Part shown: positions 1 to 6,068 of the stretch, piece after piece
Position numbering within the stretch: the stretch's first letter is position 1
Layout of the letters: each line of letters opens with the position of its first letter
DNA from: Actinomycetes bacterium
GTDB lineage: Bacteria; Actinomycetota; Acidimicrobiia; Acidimicrobiales; Bog-793
Length of the DNA: 6,341 bases
Direction of reading: 5' to 3'
Assembly: GCA_021823365.1 (NCBI GenBank)
Contig: JAKAOD010000190.1
Coordinates: forward strand, 1-6,341
The notes under the pieces: model-generated
What the model was told of the DNA's origin: nothing
Databases searched by the model: none
What the model saw: the letters and a program-made list of their open reading frames with translations, nothing else
Translations under genes and position numbers: made by a program

Positions 1-136
1 CCGGAGCGCCGGTCGTCGGCGCGGCCGCTGCAAGGCGGCGACTCGCATCGAGCGGAGTGCAGCGCCACGCGGCGGCGACGCGCTGCCCAAGGGCGAAGAG
101 GTCCGCGATGCGACGATCTCCTGCCTCCGGACGGCC
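1..136. other. Downstream flank with no supportable gene; weak GC-rich inverted repeat at 6-22
   Basis: After the TAA of the HyfB-like gene the minus strand continues in the same frame with a protein-looking stretch (RIADLFALGQRVAAAW) but offers no in-frame ATG, GTG or TTG before the window ends. An ATG at 48 in another frame has no Shine-Dalgarno sequence. A perfect 6-bp inverted repeat (GCGCCG, 5-nt loop, CGGCGC) sits at 6-22. It lacks a T-run on either side and could be chance in DNA this GC-rich, so I do not call it a terminator. Confidence 0.4.
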
Positions 137-2206
137 TTATCGAAGCACCGCGACGACCACGAGCGCCACCACGAGCGCCCCGAGCATGTACGCGACGTAG
201 GCGTTCAACGACCCCGACTGCAGCCGCCGAGCGGCATCCACCAGCTTCGAGACCACCCTCCACACGGGTTGGTAGAGGTACGCCTCCACCGGTTCGACCA
301 CGCGCGTCGTGGACTCGACGTGGGCGACGCCTGGGGCCGCGGCGCGTGGCGAGGCGGACCCGTCCGCGCCGGATCGGCCGTCGCTCGACGCGGGCGGCCG
401 GAGATGGCGCGTCCGCTCGGCGCCGAGCACGTTGGCGAGCACGTGGCGGAGCGGGTTCGCGAACCCGAACGCGGTGTACGACGCCGGGCCGGCTACCCCG
501 CCGCTGGCGGAGCGCCACGCCGGCACCCGCCGGACCCGCAGGTAGCGGCCACGCGAGGCGAGCGCCGCCAGCCCGAGCACGCCCGCCGAGGCGACCGGCA
601 GCACGATCCACAACCACGACGGGGAGAGGATGGAGAAGCCGTGGTACACGGGCTGGAGGACCCAGGGGGACTTGAGCGCCTGCAGGGTCGCTCGGCGCGG
701 CACGAGCGGCGACAGACCCTCGGCGAGGAACCGGACCTCCCAGGGGCTCGCCGCGGCGAGCCCGAGGCACCCGAGCACGAGGGCCCCGAGGCCGATCCGT
801 CCGAGCGGCCCCGCGTCCCCCGTCGTCGTGCCCCCGTCGCCCGGGCGCCCGAGGAAGGTGAGGCCGAGGACCCGGACGAACGCGAGGGCCGCGAGACCCG
901 TCGTGAGCGCGACGAGCGCGCCGGCGCCGGCCAGGCCGAGGCGGAGCGCAAGGCCTCCCAGCCGGAACTGCTGCATGAGCGCTTCGAGCACGAACCACTC
1001 CGAGACGAACCCGATGGTGGGGGGCAACCCTGCGAGCGCCAGGGCGGCCGCGCCGAAGGCCGCCCCGCTCCATCGCAGCCGGTGCCCGACCCCGCGCAGC
1101 GCGTCGAGATCGTCGGTGCCTGCACCGGCCTCGACGAACCCGAGCGAGCAGAACGCGGTGGCCTTCGCGACCGCGTGGGCGGCCACCTGGAGCGACGCGG
1201 CGACCAACCCGACCACCTCGAGCGTGCGCGAGCCTGCGGCCACCCCGGTCAGCGCCACGCCGTAGGCGGTGAGGATGATGCCCGCCTGCTCCACGCTCGA
1301 GTACGCCACCACGCGGCTCAGCCGGGACTGCACGCCGGCGAACACGATGCCGAGGAACGCGGTGCACCCCCCTGCCAGCAGGACGACGACCACGAGCCAG
1401 ACCGGTGGCCGGCCGAGCACGCCGAGGAACCGGAAGAGCCCGTAGACGCCGACGTTGGCGGCGACGCCCGCCATCGCCGCGCGCGCCGGCCCCGGGGCGG
1501 CGGGGTAGCCGGCGGGGATCCAGACCTGGAACGGGACCACGCCGAGCTTGGCGCAGAACCCCACCACCACGAGCACCCACGCCACGTCGTGGAGCGCGCC
1601 GGGCCCGACCGAGGACCAGCTTGCAATGAGAAAGCTGTGGGTGCGCCCGGCGAGCAGGAGGAAACCCAGGAGGAGGCTCGCCCCGCTCAGCTTGCCGATC
1701 GCGGCCGTCGCCCAGGCCGCGCCCGCTCGTGCCGCATCTCCCCGCTGGGCCGAGGTGAGGAGGTAGAAGGAGACCGTCAGCGCCTCCCACGCGAAGAGGA
1801 ACACGAACGCGTCGGCCGCGCACACGACGACCGCGACCGACACGAGCAGCGAGAGGTAACCGGTCGCCACCGCGCGACGGTGCGCCCTGCCGACGTCCGA
1901 CCACGCCCACGAGGCGAAGCACAAGGACACTGCCACCGAGATCCCGAACACGAGCGTGAGGAACGAACCGGCGAGCGCGTCCACGCGCAGGGCGCTGCGA
2001 CCGACGCCGAAGAGCCACGTGACGTCGATCGTGACCGGCGACGAGAGCGTCGCGTGGACGCCCACTGCGAGGAGGCACGCGCTGCCTGCCGCCCCGAGCA
2101 GGTACGGCACCGAGCGCACGGCCGCAGAGCGCGTCCCGAGGCTGAGGTCGACGACCGCGCCGGCGAGCATGCAGCCGAGCGCCACTGCGATGAGCGGCCC
2201 GGTCAC
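137..2206 (-). CDS. hyfB: HyfB/NuoL-like proton-conducting (Mrp antiporter-type) membrane subunit
   Basis: This 689-residue polytopic membrane protein is close in length to E. coli HyfB (about 672) and is the second antiporter-type subunit of the cluster. Family landmarks include FLFAWEALTVSFYLLTS (Glu141), AAIGKLSGASLL (Lys172), GFCAKLGVVPFQVWIP (Lys220), RLSRVVAYSSVEQAGII, VAAHAVAKATAF (His344, Lys348), LDALRGVGHRL and LAGLPPTIGFVSEWF (Glu403). The C-terminal QSGSLNAYVAYML before the last helix (about 668-687) is typical of the HyfB/HycC branch. A long soluble loop at about 551-660 separates the last two helices; residues about 600-630 of it are Ala/Ser/Gly/Pro-rich. Positions usually His, His and Lys in HyfB proteins appear as Gln227, Tyr234 and Asn251. 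The GTG start overlaps the small-subunit stop as GTGA and has a GGAGG 8 nt upstream. It is the last visible gene of the operon, whereas hyfB precedes the other core subunits in E. coli hyf. The symbol is given by family resemblance. Confidence 0.92.
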   Translation of the reverse strand: MTGPLIAVALGCMLAGAVVDLSLGTRSAAVRSVPYLLGAAGSACLLAVGVHATLSSPVTIDVTWLFGVGRSALRVDALAGSFLTLVFGISVAVSLCFASWAWSDVGRAHRRAVATGYLSLLVSVAVVVCAADAFVFLFAWEALTVSFYLLTSAQRGDAARAGAAWATAAIGKLSGASLLLGFLLLAGRTHSFLIASWSSVGPGALHDVAWVLVVVGFCAKLGVVPFQVWIPAGYPAAPGPARAAMAGVAANVGVYGLFRFLGVLGRPPVWLVVVVLLAGGCTAFLGIVFAGVQSRLSRVVAYSSVEQAGIILTAYGVALTGVAAGSRTLEVVGLVAASLQVAAHAVAKATAFCSLGFVEAGAGTDDLDALRGVGHRLRWSGAAFGAAALALAGLPPTIGFVSEWFVLEALMQQFRLGGLALRLGLAGAGALVALTTGLAALAFVRVLGLTFLGRPGDGGTTTGDAGPLGRIGLGALVLGCLGLAAASPWEVRFLAEGLSPLVPRRATLQALKSPWVLQPVYHGFSILSPSWLWIVLPVASAGVLGLAALASRGRYLRVRRVPAWRSASGGVAGPASYTAFGFANPLRHVLANVLGAERTRHLRPPASSDGRSGADGSASPRAAAPGVAHVESTTRVVEPVEAYLYQPVWRVVSKLVDAARRLQSGSLNAYVAYMLGALVVALVVVAVLR

Positions 2207-3024
2207 GTGCGGGGCCTCCGGGCCAGGTCCTCCGCGCCGACGTGCGGGCGCGAGCCGAGGATCCCCACAGCCGCCAGGATGCCGTAGAGGATGCCGAACG
2301 GGCTCGGCGGCGAGCCCGGGACGAAGACGTCGACGGGCACGAGCTGCGCGACCCCTCCGCGCGCGGCGTAGTGCTCCCCGACCAACCCGCCGCTCGCGGC
2401 GTCGACGCCCACCGCCACCACCACCTTGGGCTCGGGCATCACGTCGTAGGTCTCGCGCAGCGGGCGCTCCATGCCGGCCGATCCCGCTCCGGTCACGAGG
2501 AGGACGTCGGCGTGCTTCGGGCTCGCCGTGAAGAACACGCCCAGGCGCTGGACGTCGTAGACGGGATTGGTGAGCGCGGCCACCTCCCATTCCTCGCTGC
2601 CGTCGGACCCCGCGTCCACGTGGCGCACCTGGACGGAGCGGCGCAGCCCGCGCACGCGCCGGGCGAGCTGCGCCCGCGCCGCTGCCACCTCCGCGTCATC
2701 GCCCTCTCTCGCGGGCACCACGAGCGCACGCCGCCCGAACGCTGCCGTCTCGAACCCGGGGTCGGAACGGAACGTCCCCGGCGCCAGCACGACGCAGCGC
2801 GTGCACAGCACGCACCGGCCGCGGTCGAGCCTGACACCCACACCGTCGAGCGCGATGGCCCCGGTCGGGCACGCACGTGCCGCGTCGGCGATCGCCTCGG
2901 GGCTGTCGCCGGGCTCCGGCGCGACGTGCACGTGCCCGAAGAAGGACGCGCCGAATCCGTCGGGCCGTCGGGGGTACCGGCTCGTCACGATGCCGTCTCG
3001 AACGCCGCGGGGGACCCAGGGCAT
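2203..3024 (-). CDS. Ferredoxin domain fused to a NuoB/HycG-like small subunit that lacks all proximal-cluster cysteines
   Basis: This 273-residue soluble protein would bridge electron input and the large subunit. The N-terminus (GVRDGIVTSRYPRRP) resembles HyfH/HycF-like ferredoxin subunits. A reduced ferredoxin domain follows at about 40-85: ACPTGAI (Cys52), then CVLCTRC (Cys71, 74, 77), enough for one [4Fe-4S] cluster. The CxxCxxC expected before Cys52 is absent, so the second cluster is lost. Residues about 130-255 are the 20-kDa NuoB/HycG/HyfI fold: ALTNPVYDVQRLG, SPKHADVLLVTG, EPKVVVAVG, LVPVDVFVPG and SPPSPFGILYGIL. The four cysteines that bind the proximal (N2-type) cluster are all replaced: GSCNGCE has become GSDGSEE (Asp141, Glu144), the middle Cys is Asp208 (GVDAASGG) and PGCPP is PGSPP (Ser238). 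The protein has exactly four cysteines, all in the ferredoxin part. The start ATG lies in a TGATG overlap with the large-subunit gene, and the stop overlaps the next start as GTGA. E. coli Hyf encodes the two halves separately as HyfH and HyfI. Confidence 0.92.
   Translation of the reverse strand: MPWVPRGVRDGIVTSRYPRRPDGFGASFFGHVHVAPEPGDSPEAIADAARACPTGAIALDGVGVRLDRGRCVLCTRCVVLAPGTFRSDPGFETAAFGRRALVVPAREGDDAEVAAARAQLARRVRGLRRSVQVRHVDAGSDGSEEWEVAALTNPVYDVQRLGVFFTASPKHADVLLVTGAGSAGMERPLRETYDVMPEPKVVVAVGVDAASGGLVGEHYAARGGVAQLVPVDVFVPGSPPSPFGILYGILAAVGILGSRPHVGAEDLARRPRT
2215..2219 (-). promoter_or_regulatory. Shine-Dalgarno sequence (GGAGG) that decides the GTG start of the HyfB-like gene
   Basis: On the minus strand GGAGG lies 8 nt before the GTG at 2206, inside the last codons of the small-subunit gene. 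The open frame extends far upstream to 2590, but that part lies over the small-subunit gene and reads as Arg/Gly-rich noise. The GGAGG and the GTGA stop/start overlap together place the true start at 2206. Confidence 0.7.
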
Positions 3025-4541
3025 CAGCAGGCGGCCCCTGCGATCGAGAGGCCGAAGCTCGCCTCGATGAACGCGACGTCCGTGAGAACGTCCTTGCGGA
3101 ACGCCGCCGCGTAGGCGGCGAGATTGTGGAACGAGGCGGAGCGCTGGGAGACGTGCGCGAGCCGGCCGTCGTCGGCTTCGACGACGGAGAGCACCTCGCC
3201 CTGCGGCGCTTCCGCCCAGCCGATCGCCCTCCCGCTCACCGCCGGCACCGGCGCTCGCCAGCTCGCGGGCTCGCCGAGCTCGTCGAGCATCTCGGCCGCC
3301 TGCCGCACGAGGTGGAACGAGCCCGCGACCTCCTCGATGCGCACGAGCTGGCGCGCGAGCGCGTCGCCGCCGGTGGGATGCTCGACCACGCGTTGCCCCA
3401 GCCGTCGGTAGCCGCCGTAGGGCCGGCTCGTCCGCACGTCCTCGGCTTCGCCCGAGGCGCGCCCGACCGGTCCGACGACCGCCAAGCGGCGCGCGTCGTC
3501 ACGGCTCAGCAGACCCGTCCCCCGGAGCCGGTCGACGAACGAGGGCGTGTCCATCAGCCGGCGCACGTCCACCTCGACGTGCCGCTGGATCGGTGCGATC
3601 GCAGCGAGCACCTCGGCAGGGCGGAGGAGAAGCGGCTGCCCGATGCCGCCGGGGACCACGACGCCACGCCCGAACCGGCTGCCGCACAGGCGCGCCCTGA
3701 GCCGTTGCACCCGCTCCTTGTGGTGCGAGAAGACGGCGTAGGCGACCGCCTGGCCCGCGGCCTCGGTGTGGCGGACCATCGTGTCCAGGTGGTTCGCAAC
3801 CCGTTCCAGCTCTGCGTGCACGACCCGGACCAGCTCGGCCTGCAGCGGCACGGCCACCGCGCCCAACTGCTCGACCGCTGCGCTGAACGCCAGGGCGTGC
3901 GCGACCGACGCCACCCCCTCGACGCGCTCGGCCAGCAGCACGCCGTCGTCTGCCGACATGCCGGCGAACCTCGACTCCACCCCGCGGTGCTTGTAGAAGA
4001 TCCGCGTGCGCAGGTGCGGGATGTCCTCCCCGGACGTCTCGACCAGGTACTCGACCGCCTCGAACACGCCGGAGCGAACCGGGCCGTAGGAGATGGCGAA
4101 GACGCCTTCGCCATGGACGTGGGGGGCGGGCGGGGTGCGGTCCGCCGCCATGGGGGCCGACGGCTCCCCGGCCGGGCCGAGCGGTGCGTGGGTCCCAGGG
4201 GGAACAGGGAACACGAGCGGGTCGGGCCGGGCATGCCCCACCGGCTCGAGGCCGAAGAGATCGTGGATCCTCCGCTCGTACCACCCTGATGCGGGGATCT
4301 CGTGCGCGAGTGAGGAGTACCGCTCCCCCGCCGCGACCCGCGCCTCTTCGATCTCGAGGGTGCCGTCCGCGGAGACGACCGAGAGCAGCTGCGCGCCTCT
4401 TGCGTGCCGGGCCAGAGCGAAGAGCCCGCAGAATCGCGCGCCGTTGCGGACCCGTCGGAGCGTGGCGGGGAACGTCACGACCTCCGAGCTCGCCGCGCCC
4501 TTGCTCCCTTCGGCGTCGGCGATCGGGTCCTCGGCCGTCAT
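3024..4541 (-). CDS. NuoC/NuoD-type hydrogenase large subunit homologue lacking [NiFe] cysteines (Ehr-type)
   Basis: This 505-residue protein fuses two complex I-like domains, as HycE and HyfG do. Residues about 20-115 are NuoC-like (30-kDa), with WYERRIHDLFGLEPVGH at 87-103. Residues about 145-505 are NuoD/[NiFe] large-subunit-like, with IFYKHRGVE, ELERVANHLD, GRGVVVPGGIGQP and EAPQGEVLSVVE. In active enzymes an N-terminal CxxC and a C-terminal DPCxxC hold the [NiFe] centre. Here the first reads ERVEGVASVAH (Glu208 and Ala211 in place of Cys; the following His215 is kept). The second reads GLSIAG at 497-502 (Ser499 and Gly502 in place of Cys). The only cysteines are 38, 286 and 505. The protein ends three residues after the lost motif, with no maturation extension. 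It cannot be a standard hydrogenase. This matches the Ehr class of complex I/hydrogenase intermediates. The start is the ATG of an ATGA overlap with the HyfF-like gene; no clear Shine-Dalgarno sequence is present. Its substrate is unknown. Confidence 0.92.
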   Translation of the reverse strand: MTAEDPIADAEGSKGAASSEVVTFPATLRRVRNGARFCGLFALARHARGAQLLSVVSADGTLEIEEARVAAGERYSSLAHEIPASGWYERRIHDLFGLEPVGHARPDPLVFPVPPGTHAPLGPAGEPSAPMAADRTPPAPHVHGEGVFAISYGPVRSGVFEAVEYLVETSGEDIPHLRTRIFYKHRGVESRFAGMSADDGVLLAERVEGVASVAHALAFSAAVEQLGAVAVPLQAELVRVVHAELERVANHLDTMVRHTEAAGQAVAYAVFSHHKERVQRLRARLCGSRFGRGVVVPGGIGQPLLLRPAEVLAAIAPIQRHVEVDVRRLMDTPSFVDRLRGTGLLSRDDARRLAVVGPVGRASGEAEDVRTSRPYGGYRRLGQRVVEHPTGGDALARQLVRIEEVAGSFHLVRQAAEMLDELGEPASWRAPVPAVSGRAIGWAEAPQGEVLSVVEADDGRLAHVSQRSASFHNLAAYAAAFRKDVLTDVAFIEASFGLSIAGAAC

Positions 4542-6055
4542 CGCGGCGACCCGAGCTCGTGCGCCGCGTGGTCGAGGAGCCGGCTCAGGTCGGCGGGAAG
4601 GTGCACGCCGAGCACGAGCAGCGCCACGATCCCGAGCGCCATCGCCACCACGATCCACAGGCTCACCTCGCCCTTGGCGACGGCCGGGACGCCACCGGTG
4701 GCTGCCGGCCCGGGGGCGGCTCGCGAACCTGGCGCAGAGTCCGCCGGCCCGGCGGTGAGCATCGTCTGCGTGGTCGACCACGACAGGCCCAGAAACGAGA
4801 CCATCGCCAGCGCGACGAGGACCGCCGCCACCGCGTCGCGCGGATCGGAGAGGCCGCCCGACACGATGAGGAACTCGCTCCTGAACAGCCCGAACGGTGG
4901 CAGCGCCGAGAGCGCCAGGACCGCGACGACCAGCATCGAGCCGCTCCAGGGCAGGGCGCCCACGCCGCCCCGGAGCGCCGCCATGTCCTTCGTGCCGAAT
5001 TTCGCCACGACCGAGCCGGCGCCGAAGAACGCGGTCCCCTTCGCGGCGGCATGCGCGAGGACGTGGAGGAGCACGCCGACGAACGCGAGCGTCACCCCGA
5101 AGCTCATCCCGATCGCGAGGATGCCCATGTGCTCGACGCTCGAGTACGCAAGCATGCGTTTCATGTCCCGCTGGCGGAGCAGGTACAACGCGGCGAGCAG
5201 CAGCGAAGCGATGCCGAACACCATGAGGACGTTGCGCGGGAACGTAGAGCCGATCGCGGCGGCAGTGACCTGGAAGTAGCGCAAGATCGCGTAGAAGCTC
5301 GTCGCGAGGAGCGCGCCGGAGAGCAGCGCAGAGATCGGAGAAGGTGCCTCCGAGTGCGCGTCCGGGAGCCACGTGTGCACCGGCACGAGACCCATCTTCG
5401 TGCCGTACCCGAGCACCGCGAGCACGAACGTGAGCCGCATCACCGACGTGGGAAAGCGGTGCGCCCCCGCGAGCATCTTCACGTACGAGAGCTCGTAGCC
5501 GGCCCCGTAGGCAGAGGTCCCCGCGTAGTACAACAGGATCGTCGCCAGCAGGGCGATCCCCAGGCCCATCGAGGCGATGAGGACGTACTTCCACGCCGCC
5601 TCCGTGGCCCTCTGCGTGCCGTCGATCGCGACGAGAAGGGCGGAGACCACCGTCGTCACCTCGATCGCCACCCAGAGCAAGGCGAGGTCGCTCACCAGCG
5701 GTGCTGCGAGCATGGCCCAGCAGAAGACGTGCAAGCCCGCGTAGAACCGGCGACCGTACCTCCTCCCTGCGGCGGACCCGTCGAGGTGGAGGTAGCCGGC
5801 CGAGAAGACCGCGGTGGCGAAGTAGAGGAACGACGTCGCGAGCAGGAAGACCACGCTCAGCGCGTCCACCCTCAGCTCGCTGCCGGCGGTGACGGGCCCG
5901 TGCGACACGACCGCAGGGACGAGCGCGATCGACAGCGCGAACGCCGCGGCGCCCGAGACCGGCGAGAGCACCCTCGCGACAGCCACCGGCACCACGGAGG
6001 AAACGATCCCGACCAGGAACGGGAGCACGACCAGCACGACGAGAGCGGCACCCAC
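4538..6055 (-). CDS. hyfF: HyfF-like proton-conducting (Mrp antiporter-type) membrane subunit
   Basis: This 505-residue polytopic membrane protein starts at GTG, supported by a well-placed AGGAGG. It belongs to the NuoL/M/N, MrpA/D, HyfB/D/F family, whose members carry ions across the membrane. The HyfF subgroup is indicated by LALLWVAIE (Glu132), AAWKYVLIAS (Lys156), GYGTKMGLVPVHTWLPDAHSE (Lys220, His227, His234), MKRMLAYSSVEHMG near 298-311, HVLAHAAAKGTAFF (His335, Lys339) and LPPFGLFRSEF (Glu394). All the usual charged membrane residues of the subgroup look intact. Length is close to HyfF (about 526) and mycobacterial HycQ (about 488). An Ala/Gly/Pro-rich, poorly conserved-looking linker at about 432-462 precedes a last membrane helix at about 465-485. 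The gene follows the HyfE-like gene and its TGA stop overlaps the next start as ATGA, so translation is probably coupled. The product should form part of the ion-translocating arm of the complex. Confidence 0.93.
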   Translation of the reverse strand: MGAALVVLVVLPFLVGIVSSVVPVAVARVLSPVSGAAAFALSIALVPAVVSHGPVTAGSELRVDALSVVFLLATSFLYFATAVFSAGYLHLDGSAAGRRYGRRFYAGLHVFCWAMLAAPLVSDLALLWVAIEVTTVVSALLVAIDGTQRATEAAWKYVLIASMGLGIALLATILLYYAGTSAYGAGYELSYVKMLAGAHRFPTSVMRLTFVLAVLGYGTKMGLVPVHTWLPDAHSEAPSPISALLSGALLATSFYAILRYFQVTAAAIGSTFPRNVLMVFGIASLLLAALYLLRQRDMKRMLAYSSVEHMGILAIGMSFGVTLAFVGVLLHVLAHAAAKGTAFFGAGSVVAKFGTKDMAALRGGVGALPWSGSMLVVAVLALSALPPFGLFRSEFLIVSGGLSDPRDAVAAVLVALAMVSFLGLSWSTTQTMLTAGPADSAPGSRAAPGPAATGGVPAVAKGEVSLWIVVAMALGIVALLVLGVHLPADLSRLLDHAAHELGSPR

Positions 6056-6062
6056 GTCTTCT

Positions 6063-6068
6063 CCTCCT
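6063..6068 (-). promoter_or_regulatory. Strong Shine-Dalgarno sequence (AGGAGG) for the HyfF-like gene
   Basis: On the minus strand the stretch reads AGAGGAGGAGAAGAC followed by GTG. AGGAGG lies 7 nt before the GTG at 6055, an optimal spacing that fixes this start codon. It sits directly after the TAG stop of the HyfE-like gene and is the strongest ribosome binding site in the window. Confidence 0.8.

Noticed and set aside
6..22. GC-rich inverted repeat as an intrinsic terminator of the operon
   Set aside because: A 6-bp stem without a T-run, close to the window edge and over 100 nt past the stop, is easily met by chance in DNA of this composition.
269..2287. Open frame of 672 codons on the plus strand
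   Set aside because: It runs antisense to the HyfB-like gene. Its product is Arg/Glu/His/Gly-rich without any domain, as expected for the complement of GC-rich coding DNA where stop codons are rare.
2207..2590. Upstream extension of the HyfB-like frame (128 extra codons)
   Set aside because: It covers the small-subunit gene and has no membrane or known domain. The GTG at 2206 has a GGAGG 8 nt upstream and begins directly with a hydrophobic helix.
2877..4289. Open frame of 470 codons on the plus strand
   Set aside because: Antisense shadow of the large-subunit gene, rich in Arg/His/Asp, with no recognisable domain.
3024..4541. The large-subunit gene as a decaying pseudogene because its catalytic cysteines are missing
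   Set aside because: There is no frameshift or internal stop, all fold motifs are kept, stop/start overlaps with neighbours are exact, and the partner small subunit shows matching ligand loss. Coordinated change fits a different function better than decay.
4542..5594. Upstream extension of the large-subunit frame (351 extra codons)
   Set aside because: It lies entirely over the HyfF-like gene in another frame and reads as Arg/Gly/Ala-rich noise. The ATG at 4541, in an ATGA overlap with the HyfF-like stop, gives the expected NuoC-like N-terminus and a normal length.
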